Shown: positions 36,549 through 46,684, numbered from the stretch's first letter. The stretch: DNA of 64,000 nt from Thermoactinomyces vulgaris (GCF_003688725.1 NZ_REFP01000012.1:62001-126000); one strand, 5' to 3'. Numbers and translations: made by a program. The notes: generated from the letters alone by a model not told the origin.

Positions 36549-37124
36549 TCATTCACCCTTATCCCGGTTTTTATTCCACCATGCTTTGATCTTTCGGACT
36601 TGGGCCTTTCCTTTTTGAATCCTTCGGGAGAGCCAGGGTTCCAACCTGGCTTGAACAGGGCGAAGCAGGAAGAAAAACGGGGACAAAATCAGCTTGATGC
36701 ATGCAGTGGTTCCTTTCCAGATCAGACCCGCCAACCGCCGGCATCCCCTGAACAAGATCCGGGCGGGACTGAATATCAACAGGTGAAACAGCCGTGCGAG
36801 AAAGAAAAAAATCCGTTCCAAGATATGAAACAACATCCGGATTCCGCGAAGTACCAGGCGGCTTGCCCACTTAAAATAAATCAAGAAACCCAGGCACACC
36901 GCAACAAAGAAATAAAAGCGAAGCTCTCCCCAATTGCTCCAAAACAATAAACCAAACACCAAAACGGCCGAAACCATCCAATAAATGAGGTCAATGAGGG
37001 AAATCAACCACTTGCGAATCCGGAAACGGACTGTCAACACCCGGTAAAAATCAAGAATGATCCCGATAAAAAAACCGGATCCGAGCATGAGAAGCATGGT
37101 AAACCATTGCGTTTGCAGCGTCAC
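36549..37124 (-). CDS. yabQ: Spore cortex biosynthesis protein YabQ
   Basis: Sporulation membrane protein (191 aa) with four hydrophobic segments in the first 110 residues and a very basic C-terminus. In B. subtilis YabQ is made under sigma-E and is required for cortex formation. The GTG start overlaps the yabP stop by 4 bp. Confidence 0.9.
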   Translation of the reverse strand: MTLQTQWFTMLLMLGSGFFIGIILDFYRVLTVRFRIRKWLISLIDLIYWMVSAVLVFGLLFWSNWGELRFYFFVAVCLGFLIYFKWASRLVLRGIRMLFHILERIFFFLARLFHLLIFSPARILFRGCRRLAGLIWKGTTACIKLILSPFFFLLRPVQARLEPWLSRRIQKGKAQVRKIKAWWNKNRDKGE

Positions 37125-37408
37125 TTGAAGATCCGGCCCCAGACGCTTTTAACTTTTTCCTGCGCCGGCACAGGCATGTCCAAATAGCTCATGTCTGAAA
37201 TTTGCCCTTCAATGGAAACCCTGCCCTGATCCAAATCCAGTGTTTTGATATGCAACCCTTGCCCTCTGATCCCCAGATAACCGTAATCGGTCTGAAGCAA
37301 AAACTCCTCGCTGTCAAAACTCTCCACCCGGGTTACACCGCTGACATCCAGCGTGTTGCGGTTGGTCATCACGATCTCATGCGGAATCTGGTTAAAGGTT
37401 TCTTCCAT
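37121..37408 (-). CDS. yabP: Sporulation protein YabP
   Basis: Small protein (95 aa) of the YabP/YqfC family, with HEIVMTNRNTLDVSGV and LQTDYGYLGIRGQGLHI as the characteristic stretches. Sporulation-specific, mother-cell expressed in Bacillus. The ATG is preceded by GAGGGGGG. Coupled with yabQ. Confidence 0.92.
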   Translation of the reverse strand: MEETFNQIPHEIVMTNRNTLDVSGVTRVESFDSEEFLLQTDYGYLGIRGQGLHIKTLDLDQGRVSIEGQISDMSYLDMPVPAQEKVKSVWGRIFK

Positions 37409-37453
37409 ATCACGTTCCCCCCTCTTGGTACATGATATGGACAAAATCTCCGT

Positions 37454-37738
37454 TTAGAACTGTTCTTGGGGATCTTTTTGTCCGCTGAGGCTCTCTTCGC
37501 GGATCAGGCTGAACATGCTCCCGGCATCTTCTTTGCGGACGGAATCCTGTAACTTCTCCACACAGACCGTCACCAATTTTTGCCCGAAACGAATCTGGAT
37601 TTCATCTCCCACGTGAAGAACCGTTCCTGCTTTGGCCGTTTTTCCGTTGACTTGAACCCGCCCTTCGTCACACACTTCCTTGGCCAATGTCCGTCTTTTC
37701 ACCAAACGCGACACTTTCAAGAACTTGTCCAATCGCAT
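37454..37738 (-). CDS. rqcP: RqcP (YabO), S4-domain RNA-binding protein
   Basis: Protein of 94 aa with an S4 domain in the first 60 residues (MRLDKFLKVSRLVKRRTLAKE). RqcP works with RqcH in ribosome-associated quality control, adding alanine tails to stalled peptides. Conserved neighbour of mazG and yabP in Bacillus. Confidence 0.94.
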   Translation of the reverse strand: MRLDKFLKVSRLVKRRTLAKEVCDEGRVQVNGKTAKAGTVLHVGDEIQIRFGQKLVTVCVEKLQDSVRKEDAGSMFSLIREESLSGQKDPQEQF

Positions 37739-37803
37739 GATGTCACCTTCAATCTTTTAACGTTTTCTTGAACAAAGGAAAAAATCCTGCCTCGGCTCAT
37801 AAA

Positions 37804-39270
37804 TCATTCGCCTTTTTCCAGACGCTTGGCTTCATCCCACCAGGCATCCAATTCTTCTAAAGAGAAGTCCTCCCAACTTTTTTGGGACATCCTGACTTGA
37901 CTTTCAATGTAGCGAAAACGGCGCTCAAATTTATAACAAGATCCGTGGAGAGCCAGTTCCGGTTGCACTTTGAGAAAGCGGGCGAAATTAACCAAAGCAA
38001 ACAACACATCCCCCAGTTCTTCTTCCTTTTCTTCCTGGGTTTCGGCTTCCGACATTTCTTTTAATTCCTCTTGCACCTTTTTTAAAACTTCCTCTGCATC
38101 ATTCCAGTCAAATCCCGCTTTGGCCGCTTTTTTCTGCAGTTCGTAAGCTTTCATCAAAGCCGGGAAATGTTTGGGCACACCCTCCAGCAACGAGGAAGAT
38201 TCCTCTTGTTTTTTCTCTTTTTGCTTCAACTGGTCCCAAGTCTGCTTCACATCTTCCGCCGTCTCGGCCTTTAAGTTGCCAAACACATGGGGATGGCGGC
38301 GGATCATTTTCGCATTCAAGTGGCGGATCACATCATGAATGTCAAACGTCCCTTCTTCGCTGGCGATTTGAGAGTGCAACATCACTTGAAGCAAAACATC
38401 CCCCAATTCCTCGGCCATTGCGTCGGAATCCTTTTCTTCCACCGCTTCCAAAAATTCATAAGCTTCCTCCAGCAGGTACGGGCGCAAACTGTCATGGGTT
38501 TGTTTGCGGTCCCAAGGACAGCCTTCCGGGCTTCTCAAATGGCGGATCACTGCTTTTAAATACTCAAAGCGCGGGTATAAATCTTCCTCTTTCACAAGAG
38601 GTGGGAGATAAACGGAGGTCAAGTCGCTGAAAAGCTCCTTGCGATCCAATTCATACAAGGGAACTTCGGTGATCTTTTCCAATCCGTCGATCCCGCAAGC
38701 AGTGACAATTTTAACCGGGTGATCATCGGGATAAATTTCCATCAACGTCAATTTGACTTCAGAAGCGACAAACCGGCTGTATACCTGGGCGATCAAAAGG
38801 TGGTTTTCCGGATTCACCTTCCCTGAATCAAAATCCGTCCCGTTGAGCAATTGAAACCCTTCAATGGGATCCACCTGCAAACGGGCAAAAAACGTTTCCA
38901 GGAAACTCACACTTCCTCCCCGGATATCGATTTCCACCCCTTGCCCCTCCCCTTGATCAAGGAGCAACCGGACCGTCCGTTCCGCAACCATCGGGTGCCC
39001 CGGAACCGCATAAATCACCGTGGAATTCTTTTTGGCCGCCTGAAGCAACCGCCCGGCAATTTGATCATAAACCGTATCAAAATCATGATTTGACTCATAA
39101 ACATCATCAAAAGTGGCAAAAGAAATCCCTTGTTGACTCAGCCACCCGGCAACCGGGATTTGCCGGGTCCGCAAAAAAACCGGGTTTTCTCCTTTTAATA
39201 ACCGGAGCACTCCCAAAGACAACGATTCCTCATCGCCTGCACCCAAACCGACAACCACAATTTTTGCCAT
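37804..39270 (-). CDS. mazG: Bifunctional tetrapyrrole methylase-like/MazG nucleotide pyrophosphohydrolase (YabN)
   Basis: Fusion protein of 488 aa: residues 1-220 form a SAM-dependent tetrapyrrole methylase fold (VVGLGAGDEESLS, AVPGHPMVAE) and the rest two MazG modules, the first with the EExxE metal motif (LLEEAYEFLEA, EELGDVLLQ). MazG clears aberrant NTPs. The fused form is the normal Bacillus YabN arrangement. Confidence 0.95.
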   Translation of the reverse strand: MAKIVVVGLGAGDEESLSLGVLRLLKGENPVFLRTRQIPVAGWLSQQGISFATFDDVYESNHDFDTVYDQIAGRLLQAAKKNSTVIYAVPGHPMVAERTVRLLLDQGEGQGVEIDIRGGSVSFLETFFARLQVDPIEGFQLLNGTDFDSGKVNPENHLLIAQVYSRFVASEVKLTLMEIYPDDHPVKIVTACGIDGLEKITEVPLYELDRKELFSDLTSVYLPPLVKEEDLYPRFEYLKAVIRHLRSPEGCPWDRKQTHDSLRPYLLEEAYEFLEAVEEKDSDAMAEELGDVLLQVMLHSQIASEEGTFDIHDVIRHLNAKMIRRHPHVFGNLKAETAEDVKQTWDQLKQKEKKQEESSSLLEGVPKHFPALMKAYELQKKAAKAGFDWNDAEEVLKKVQEELKEMSEAETQEEKEEELGDVLFALVNFARFLKVQPELALHGSCYKFERRFRYIESQVRMSQKSWEDFSLEELDAWWDEAKRLEKGE

Positions 39271-39294
39271 TTTTCTCCTCCTCTTGCGGATTCC

Positions 39295-40932
39295 TTAATT
39301 CCGTTCTTTCTTCAGCCATCCCCATTTATCCAGGAGCGGGACCAACTTTTTCCGCAACTTCGGAACTTTCTCCAGATCCCGCCGTGTCCAGACCCCGAAG
39401 CGGAAAACGGCCCACGGGTAAACCATCACGCCGACAAGCACCGACAATAAGGAAGCAGCCATCATCGCCACTCTGAATTCCAGGAAAGGAACCGCGATTT
39501 GCTGAACCACAACTGATGTCACGTAAACTGCAATCCCCATCCAGACTGCTGCCCATGCGGCAAACAGCTCTTGCCTGGGGATCCACGATTTCCAACCGAA
39601 ATGCTGTTTCATTTTCACCAGTTGCAAAATGGCCGTGCACAAAAAGGCAAGCACCGTTGAAAGGGAAGCCCCCCGGATATCCCAAAGGGGAATCAGCAAC
39701 ACATTGAACCCGACTTTCAAAATCATCCCCAATGCCAAATAAACAGCGGGCAAATATACTTTTCCCAATCCCTGCAAAACTCCTGCCGATACAATCCACA
39801 AAGATGAGAGGACTCCGGACCATGCCAAAACAGCCAAGGCATCCGATCCCGCCGCGTCTTCATACAACATCACGTTGACAGGTTCGGCGATGACCATCAG
39901 ACCGACCGCAGCCGGAAGCCCCAAGCCCCAAGTCAACCGCAAAGCGAGGACAGCTTGCTCTTCAACTTCCTTCACCCTCTGTTTGCTGACCAGATCCGAA
40001 ATGGCCGGAACGATGGAGAGCGCGATCGCCGTGGCAAAAAACGAAGCAAATTGAACCAAAGGTTGCCCCCGGTCAAAAACGCCTTTTAAGCGAATGGCTT
40101 CTTCAGTTTCCAATCCCCGATCCACCAGCAAATTGGCCACCGTGAAAGAATCCGCCAAAGAAAACAAAGGGAGAATGAGCGAACCGATACAAATCGGCAA
40201 TGACAAACGAAACAGGTTTTTCATCACTTCAGCCGGCGGCTCGATGCCGGAAGCAACTGCAAAGCCTGCCTCTTTTTTGGGAAACGGCTGGGCTTTATGC
40301 CAGTAATAGACCAACACAATCAGCGCTCCGACGGCTCCGGTGATGGATCCAAACACAGCTCCCGCACCGGCATAAACCACGCCCATCCCCGCATCCATAA
40401 AATACCAGGAAAGAACAAGAATGGTCACAACCCGGATCAACTGTTCAACCATTTGTGAATTTGCAGTCGGAACCATATTTTGCTGTCCTTGAAAACAGCC
40501 GCGCATCACCGCCAGAAACGGCACAGCCAAAAGAGCAAAGGAAACGGTTTGAATCGGCAAAGTAAGCAAGCTACGGTTTCCCATCCATTCCGCGATTTGG
40601 CCGGCCCCAAAAAACAGGAGCAAAAAGGAAACCGCCCCCAGCAAGGACAAAGCTGTCAAAGAAACACGGAAAATTTGCGCGACTCCCGCCATTTGCCCGC
40701 GGGACCACTTTTCCGAGACCAACTTTGAAATCGCGGCCGGAAACCCGGCGGTGGCCAGGATCAACAAAACACTGTACAAGGGATATACTTGCTGATAAAC
40801 ATACATCCCTTCATCGCCGGTAATATTTTGATAAGGAATTTTGTAAACAGCCCCTAATATCTTCGAAAACAAAGCAGCCCCTCCCAAAATGGCCGCACCA
40901 CGGATGAAGGACTGCCGGCTTTGCTCCATCAT
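39295..40932 (-). CDS. Polysaccharide biosynthesis/SpoVB-family flippase (YabM)
   Basis: MOP-superfamily membrane protein of 545 aa with about 14 hydrophobic segments, starting with the SpoVB-like block FIRGAAILGGAALFSKILGA and the loop PYQNITGDEGM. Family members flip lipid-linked cell-wall or spore precursors. It lies between spoVT and mazG like B. subtilis yabM. Start uncertain; ATG at 40932 taken, with GAGGAG 12 bases upstream. Confidence 0.9.
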   Translation of the reverse strand: MMEQSRQSFIRGAAILGGAALFSKILGAVYKIPYQNITGDEGMYVYQQVYPLYSVLLILATAGFPAAISKLVSEKWSRGQMAGVAQIFRVSLTALSLLGAVSFLLLFFGAGQIAEWMGNRSLLTLPIQTVSFALLAVPFLAVMRGCFQGQQNMVPTANSQMVEQLIRVVTILVLSWYFMDAGMGVVYAGAGAVFGSITGAVGALIVLVYYWHKAQPFPKKEAGFAVASGIEPPAEVMKNLFRLSLPICIGSLILPLFSLADSFTVANLLVDRGLETEEAIRLKGVFDRGQPLVQFASFFATAIALSIVPAISDLVSKQRVKEVEEQAVLALRLTWGLGLPAAVGLMVIAEPVNVMLYEDAAGSDALAVLAWSGVLSSLWIVSAGVLQGLGKVYLPAVYLALGMILKVGFNVLLIPLWDIRGASLSTVLAFLCTAILQLVKMKQHFGWKSWIPRQELFAAWAAVWMGIAVYVTSVVVQQIAVPFLEFRVAMMAASLLSVLVGVMVYPWAVFRFGVWTRRDLEKVPKLRKKLVPLLDKWGWLKKERN

Positions 40933-41000
40933 CTTCCATTTGCTCTCCTCTCCACGCTGCAATTGCTTTTCATTATACAAAAGTGCGGGAGGTTACAAAA

Positions 41001-41025
41001 GAAAAAAGCAGGTACATTCACCTGC
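41001..41025 (-). terminator. Terminator of spoVT
   Basis: GCAGGT-GAATGT-ACCTGC stem followed by TTTTTTCTTTT on the minus strand, 15 bp after the spoVT stop. Confidence 0.85.
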
Positions 41026-41039
41026 CCGACAAAGAATTG

Positions 41040-41582
41040 TTAATGTTCCATTTGTTTGGCCAGAAAAGTGGCAGCCGTGCTGGCCAGTTTTTCTTCCAAT
41101 TCCCCCAACTTCCCTCCTTCTTTCTTGCTGAGCACGATGACTGCACCGATCGGATCGCCTCCCGCATTAATGGGAACAATGAGATAGGACTGATATTCTT
41201 CAGGCATTCCTTTGAATATCTCGGCAGTTCCGGGGTTTGTTTCCAGATAAGTTCTTCTTTGATCCATGCATGATTCCACGATTTCACCAATGTTTTTCTC
41301 CAAATATTCTTTTTTGGATACCCCTGCAATGGCAATTACATGATCCCTGTCACAAATGAGTGTGGGGTAATGCATATTTTCATATAATGCTTCGGAAAAT
41401 TCCTGTGCAAAGTCACCCAACTCGCCGATGGGTGAATACTTTTTTAAAATCACTTCACCTTCTCGGTCCACAAAAATCTCCAAAGGGTCTCCTTCTCGAA
41501 TACGCAGTGTTCGTCGAATTTCTTTCGGGATGACAACACGCCCCAAATCGTCAATCCGGCGAACGATGCCTGTTGCTTTCAT
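41040..41582 (-). CDS. spoVT: Stage V sporulation protein T
   Basis: Forespore transcription regulator (180 aa). The AbrB-type swapped-hairpin DNA-binding domain covers residues 1-50 (GIVRRIDDLGRVVIPKEIRR) and a GAF-like domain the rest. Modulates sigma-G genes in Bacillus. The DNA-binding domain closely resembles that of AbrB encoded at 63.1 kb. Confidence 0.97.
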   Translation of the reverse strand: MKATGIVRRIDDLGRVVIPKEIRRTLRIREGDPLEIFVDREGEVILKKYSPIGELGDFAQEFSEALYENMHYPTLICDRDHVIAIAGVSKKEYLEKNIGEIVESCMDQRRTYLETNPGTAEIFKGMPEEYQSYLIVPINAGGDPIGAVIVLSKKEGGKLGELEEKLASTAATFLAKQMEH

Positions 41583-41692
41583 AGAATAATTTCCTCTCTT
41601 TCTTTATATATTTTTTATAATTTCTGGTTTAATTTGTTTTATCAGCCATAGTATTTATTTTCTTCCAGCAGATTATACAGACCTCCGGACAT

Positions 41693-41736
41693 AAAAAAAG
41701 AGCCCTAGTGCGGCATAACATGCCACGGGCTCTTTT
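41693..41736 (-). terminator. Terminator of the mfd-prsA unit
   Basis: AGAGCCC (41699-41705) pairs with GGGCTCT (41727-41733), with an inner GGCAT/ATGCC stem, and T7 follows on the minus strand. Confidence 0.88.
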
Positions 41737-41744
41737 CCGGCAGT

Positions 41745-42749
41745 TCAGGATCCTTTTTGGTCATTGGAAAGAAGGGACTTAAAGCCTAATTCCTCTTTGA
41801 CCAGTTGATCATACACTTCTTGCCGTTTTTGCATTTTCACTTGTTCGTCCGCTTCGTCCACCGGCTTTTTCCCCCGGTCCAACACTTTTACGATATGAAA
41901 ACCGTAATCGGTTTTAATCGGGTCGCTGATTTGGTTGAGGGGCAACTCCCGGCATGCTTTGGCAAATTCAGGGACAAACTGGTCCGGTGTGCCTTCATAA
42001 ACTCCGTTTGAGTCTTTGGATCCGGGATCATCCGAATACTCCTTCACCAACTTTGCGAAATCGCCGCCGTCATCCAATTTTTTCTTGACTTCCTCCGCGC
42101 GTTTTTTCGCTTGTTCTTCCGTTCGTTTCGGCTGATCTTGCTGCGAACCGTCATTGATGGAAACCAACACGTGCTGTACTTTTACATAGTCATAAGTTTG
42201 CCCTTTTAATTGTTCGTCATAGTATTTGTTGACCCGGTGATACTCCACAAAAAACTGCCGTAATTGCGTCTTGTCAAACCCTTTTCCTTTGATCGCCTCA
42301 TCCAGGGTTTGAGGATTGTTTTGGCCTTGTTCCTGCCCTGCTTGCTGTTTCAGGCCTTCTTCGATTTGTTTGATCGTTTCATCCGCTTGTTTGGCGAACG
42401 ATGCATCATCTTTGATTTTGGTCAACATATACTGGCGGGCCGCATACTCTTTCGCCAATTCCGTTTTTAATTCCTGATTGTCCTTGATCGATGACATCAT
42501 AAACGACAATTGGGGATCCAAATACGCAATGATGTTGATGTAGCGGTTCAAATCCCCTTCAACCACTTTGCCTCCCTTGTATTCGGCAACCACCTTTTTG
42601 CTGGTGGTGTCAAGGGGCTGGAATTCCATCGCCCCGGCCGTCTGCTCTTCTTCTTTGTTGTCTTTTCCCATCGCACATCCGGCAATGGTCGCGGAAAGAA
42701 TCAGCACGAAGGCCAACGTCCCGGCGATCCACTTTTTACTCAGTCGCAT
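41745..42749 (-). CDS. PrsA-like peptidyl-prolyl isomerase lipoprotein
   Basis: Exported foldase of 334 aa: signal peptide with lipobox TIAGC, an N-terminal SurA-like helical domain, a parvulin/PpiC domain (QHVLVSI..., DDPGSKDSNG, DYGFHIVKVLD), and a helical tail. Assists folding of secreted proteins. It starts inside the end of mfd (14-bp overlap) with AAAGGAG, so it is translationally coupled to the repair gene, an odd pairing not seen in B. subtilis. Confidence 0.92.
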   Translation of the reverse strand: MRLSKKWIAGTLAFVLILSATIAGCAMGKDNKEEEQTAGAMEFQPLDTTSKKVVAEYKGGKVVEGDLNRYINIIAYLDPQLSFMMSSIKDNQELKTELAKEYAARQYMLTKIKDDASFAKQADETIKQIEEGLKQQAGQEQGQNNPQTLDEAIKGKGFDKTQLRQFFVEYHRVNKYYDEQLKGQTYDYVKVQHVLVSINDGSQQDQPKRTEEQAKKRAEEVKKKLDDGGDFAKLVKEYSDDPGSKDSNGVYEGTPDQFVPEFAKACRELPLNQISDPIKTDYGFHIVKVLDRGKKPVDEADEQVKMQKRQEVYDQLVKEELGFKSLLSNDQKGS

Positions 42750-45700
42750 GTTGAACGGCTCCTTTCGGTTTGGGAACATCTTTATATTTTATCAGAAACT
42801 GTTCGATCATTTCTAATGCCTGTTTATGAGGCATCCCTTTGGTTTTGAAGATGATCCCGATCTTCTCTCCCGTTGAGAAACGAATTTTTCCCGGGAAATC
42901 CTGAGCAATTTCAAACAATTTCGGGCCGTCGATTTGGTCATTTTGTTCCGGCCGCAACCGGAGAATGATATCCCCGTCTTTCTGCTCAACTGATTCCATG
43001 CCGTACAGAATGGCATAAGCTTTGATTTTGGAAATTTTTAACAGCATTTGCACAGGATCCGGCAAATCCCCGAAACGATCCTCAATCTCTTCTTCCAAGT
43101 CGGTCACTTCATCCAATGTGGTGACGGCACGGATCTTTTTATACAATTCAATTTTCTGTTTCTCATCACCAATGTATCCGGAAGGCAAATAGGCGTCCAC
43201 ATTTAATTCGATGACTGGCTCGGTTTCTTCCTTTGTGGATTTTTCTCCTTTCAGTTCCTCAATCGCTTCCTTCAGCATCTGGCTGTAAAGCTCAAATCCC
43301 ACGGTTGCAATATGGCCGTGCTGTTCGGCTCCCAAGATGTTCCCGGCTCCCCGGATGGATAAATCGCGCATCGCAATTTTAAATCCGGATCCCAGCTCGG
43401 TAAATTCTTTGATGGCCTGCAGGCGCTTCTCCGCGGTTTCGGACAACACTTTATCCCGTTGGTACGTAAAGTAAGCATAAGCAATGCGATTGGAACGCCC
43501 CACCCGGCCGCGCAACTGGTAAAGCTGGGACAATCCCATCTTGTCGGCGTCATAAATGATCAATGTATTCACATTGGGAATATCCACACCGGTTTCAATG
43601 ATGGTGGTACTGACCAAAACGTCGTATTCCCCGTCCAGGAAGTCCAGCATCACTTTTTCCAGTTCGGATTCCTGCATCTGGCCATGGGCCACCGCCACCC
43701 GTGCTTCCGGAATCAAAAGCCGGATTTGGTCGGCCATCTGTTCGATGTTGTGCACTTGATTATATAGGAAATAAACTTGTCCGCCACGCGCCAGTTCCCG
43801 TTCCACCGCTTCCCGGACCAACGCCCCGGAGTATTCCAACACGTATGTCTGCACCGGGAACCGGTTTTCAGGAGGCGTTTCAATAACAGACAGATCGCGC
43901 ACACCCATCATGGCCATGTGCAGGGTGCGGGGAATCGGTGTCGCCGATAACGTCAACACATCAATATTGTGCTTCAGCTGTTTGATTTTCTCCTTGTGTT
44001 TCACGCCAAAGCGTTGTTCCTCGTCGATGATGAGAAGCCCCAAGTCTTTGAATTGGACATCTTTGGATAAAAGACGGTGCGTGCCGATGACGATATCCAC
44101 CGTTCCTTTTTTCAGCCCTTCCATCGTTTCTTTCTGTTCTTTCCGGGTGCGGAACCGGCTCAACACATGAATTTGTACCGGGAAGTCAGAAAAACGCTCA
44201 CGAAAAGTCTCATAATGCTGTTGAGCCAAAATGGTGGTCGGAACCAACACAGCCACCTGCTTGCCGTCCATCGTCGCTTTAAACGCCGCGCGGATGGCCA
44301 CTTCCGTTTTTCCGTATCCCACATCCCCGCACAACAAGCGGTCCATCGGCTGGCTTCGTTCCATATCCTTTTTGATCTCTTCCACTGAACGCAATTGATC
44401 CGGCGTTTCCTCATAAGGGAACATCGCTTCAAACTCTCTCTGGTAAGGCGTATCTTTCGAAAAAGCAAAGCCTTTGGCCTGTTGCCGCTTGGCGTATAAT
44501 TCGATCAAATCCTGGGCGATATCCTGCACCGAAGACCGGACTTTATTTTTCACCTTGCTCCATTCGCTGCCGCCCAGACTGTAAACCTTCGGCGTTTTTT
44601 CCTCGCTGCCGACATACTTTTGCACTTGGTCGATTTGCTCCACCGGCACGTAGAGCTTGTCGTTTCCGGCATACTGGATGTGCAGATAATCCTTGTGCAT
44701 GCCGCCGACTTCCAGCGTTTCAATGCCGATGTATTTCCCGATTCCGTGATTGACGTGAACCACATAATCCCCGGGTTTCAATTCTTGGTAATCTTTGATT
44801 TTTTCGGCATGGTCCATCTTGGCATGGCGCCGGGTCCGCCGTTGCTTTTGCGTGAACACTTCGCTTTCGGTGATCACTGCGAGCCGGACCGGGTTCATCT
44901 CAAAGCCGTTTTGCAGATTGCCCAGGCAAATGACGGGTTTTCCCGGCAAAGGAACCTGGTCGGACAAATCTTTGGCCGCATTCATTCCGTAATCATTCAA
45001 CACCCGTTCCAGACGGTCCATCCGCTCTTCACTGCTGGCCAAAAACACCACACGGTAATTGGATTTTTCCCAACGTTCCCATTCCGCCTTCAAAACATGC
45101 ATTTGCCCGTGAAATTGCTGCATGCTGCGGCACACCATCTGGATCACATTTTGCGGCTTGATTGCCGGAATCTTTCGCATGAACAAGGAAAGATAAATCC
45201 GTTGGTGGTCCTTGTTTTCAACCACTTCATCAAAAGAAAAAGATATTTTCAACCCTGGCAAAAGCTCTCCTTGTTGCAACAAGACGGTCTGCCATTCCCC
45301 TTCTTCCCTTTCCATCTGCCGGGCACTTTCAATGATCCGGTTCGGTTCATCCAAGATGACCAACGTGTCCGAAGGCATGTAATCCACAAGGCTTTGGCAC
45401 TCCGGGTAAATTTGCGAAATATACTTGTACATGCCGGTAAAGTATGTGCCGTTTTTCAATTGTTCAATATCATAACCAATCGATTGATTTAATTTTTCCC
45501 TCAGTTCAGTCTCTTTGGTGACGCTTAACCGTTCCCCCAACCGTTTTTCCACTTTTTCGCCCGCTTGATACAACTCATCTGCCGATGCGAACAATTCTTT
45601 TGCCGGAGGAATGGTCAATTCCTCCCATTTGTCAAAAGAACGCTGATCCGACACGGAGAAAGGACGGATGGAATCCACTTCGTCGTCAAACCACTCCACA

Positions 45701-46278
45701 CGGACGGGATTTTCAAAGTGAACGGGATAAATGTCCACAATGCCGCCACGCACACTGTATTCACCGGGTTTTTCCACCATTTCAACCCGCTGGTACCCCA
45801 CATTCACCAGCTGCGTGAGCAATGAATCAATTTCCTGAACCTGCCCCACCTTCAACGTGGTATAGTTTTTCGCAAACACTTTTTTCGGCAAAAACAATTT
45901 GCGCAAGCCGGAAAACGGGACCACAAGCACCCCGTTGAATCCATGAATCAAACGGGTTAACACACCGATTTTTTCTCCCAGTGTCTCCTGGCCGGCCACG
46001 GCAATTTCGGTGGTGACCAGTTCATTGGCCGGGTACAGCAAAACCTCGTCCTTTGACAAGATTTCCTGCAGGTCTTCGGTCGCTTTTTGCGCCTGATTTA
46101 AATTATGGCAAACCAACAGGACGGGCCGTTTCACTTCCTGGAACAGCGCAGCGACATATAACATGCGGGCGGTGCCTGACAATCCGGCAACCAACTGCTC
46201 TTTCAACCCGGTTTTGATTCCTGTTACCGTTGACTGAAAATCTTTGTCCTGCTTAAATATATGCGTTAACGGTATCAA
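42736..46278 (-). CDS. mfd: Transcription-repair coupling factor Mfd
   Basis: DNA translocase (1180 aa) that removes stalled RNA polymerase and recruits UvrA. UvrB-like N-terminal homology, RNA-polymerase-interaction domain (HVNHGIGKYIGIE), and RecG-like motor with LLCGDVGYGKTEVA, DEEQRFG and TLSATPIPRT; C-terminal TRCF domain. Starts at TTG with GGAGG eight bases upstream. Confidence 0.97.
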   Translation of the reverse strand: MIPLTHIFKQDKDFQSTVTGIKTGLKEQLVAGLSGTARMLYVAALFQEVKRPVLLVCHNLNQAQKATEDLQEILSKDEVLLYPANELVTTEIAVAGQETLGEKIGVLTRLIHGFNGVLVVPFSGLRKLFLPKKVFAKNYTTLKVGQVQEIDSLLTQLVNVGYQRVEMVEKPGEYSVRGGIVDIYPVHFENPVRVEWFDDEVDSIRPFSVSDQRSFDKWEELTIPPAKELFASADELYQAGEKVEKRLGERLSVTKETELREKLNQSIGYDIEQLKNGTYFTGMYKYISQIYPECQSLVDYMPSDTLVILDEPNRIIESARQMEREEGEWQTVLLQQGELLPGLKISFSFDEVVENKDHQRIYLSLFMRKIPAIKPQNVIQMVCRSMQQFHGQMHVLKAEWERWEKSNYRVVFLASSEERMDRLERVLNDYGMNAAKDLSDQVPLPGKPVICLGNLQNGFEMNPVRLAVITESEVFTQKQRRTRRHAKMDHAEKIKDYQELKPGDYVVHVNHGIGKYIGIETLEVGGMHKDYLHIQYAGNDKLYVPVEQIDQVQKYVGSEEKTPKVYSLGGSEWSKVKNKVRSSVQDIAQDLIELYAKRQQAKGFAFSKDTPYQREFEAMFPYEETPDQLRSVEEIKKDMERSQPMDRLLCGDVGYGKTEVAIRAAFKATMDGKQVAVLVPTTILAQQHYETFRERFSDFPVQIHVLSRFRTRKEQKETMEGLKKGTVDIVIGTHRLLSKDVQFKDLGLLIIDEEQRFGVKHKEKIKQLKHNIDVLTLSATPIPRTLHMAMMGVRDLSVIETPPENRFPVQTYVLEYSGALVREAVERELARGGQVYFLYNQVHNIEQMADQIRLLIPEARVAVAHGQMQESELEKVMLDFLDGEYDVLVSTTIIETGVDIPNVNTLIIYDADKMGLSQLYQLRGRVGRSNRIAYAYFTYQRDKVLSETAEKRLQAIKEFTELGSGFKIAMRDLSIRGAGNILGAEQHGHIATVGFELYSQMLKEAIEELKGEKSTKEETEPVIELNVDAYLPSGYIGDEKQKIELYKKIRAVTTLDEVTDLEEEIEDRFGDLPDPVQMLLKISKIKAYAILYGMESVEQKDGDIILRLRPEQNDQIDGPKLFEIAQDFPGKIRFSTGEKIGIIFKTKGMPHKQALEMIEQFLIKYKDVPKPKGAVQHATE

Positions 46279-46393
46279 CAGTTGTTCCTCCCCTTTTTTC
46301 CATCAGTCTACAGGTCAAATAGAAAAGAAGCCTTAGCTATCAACAGCCAAGGCCGTTTTTTCATTATAATCAGAAAAATATCCACCATTATTC

Positions 46394-46624
46394 CTAATGA
46401 AAGAGTGAAGGATACAAAACCCGTTCCGGATCTTTTTCCAATACCTGCTGACATGACTCACAAGTCACTTTCACCACTTGGTTTCCTTCAATATCACTGG
46501 TTATTATATCTTCCCGTTCTTCCGGGGTCAACTGATCAAACCCCAACTGGGATTCGGTTACCCTTGAAGAATCGATTCTTCCGATCGATTTTTGACAATG
46601 TCGGCAAATATAATGTATGGCCAT
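46394..46624 (-). CDS. fin: Anti-sigma-F factor Fin
   Basis: Small zinc protein (76 aa) with CRHC at residues 7-10 and CESC about 45 residues later. Fin (YabK) helps the forespore switch from sigma-F to sigma-G. Position between pth and mfd is conserved. A possible sigma-F/G promoter lies upstream. Confidence 0.93.
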   Translation of the reverse strand: MAIHYICRHCQKSIGRIDSSRVTESQLGFDQLTPEEREDIITSDIEGNQVVKVTCESCQQVLEKDPERVLYPSLFH

Positions 46625-46656
46625 GAAAATGCCTCCTGCCTGTTTATGTTAGTCAT

Positions 46657-46684
46657 AGTATCGTCTTTCAAACAAAAAATATTC
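46657..46684 (-). promoter_or_regulatory. Possible sigma-F/sigma-G promoter of fin
   Basis: GAATA (46680-46684) and GACGATACT (46657-46665) on the minus strand, 14 bp apart, resemble the forespore consensus with one mismatch in the -10. Confidence 0.4.
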
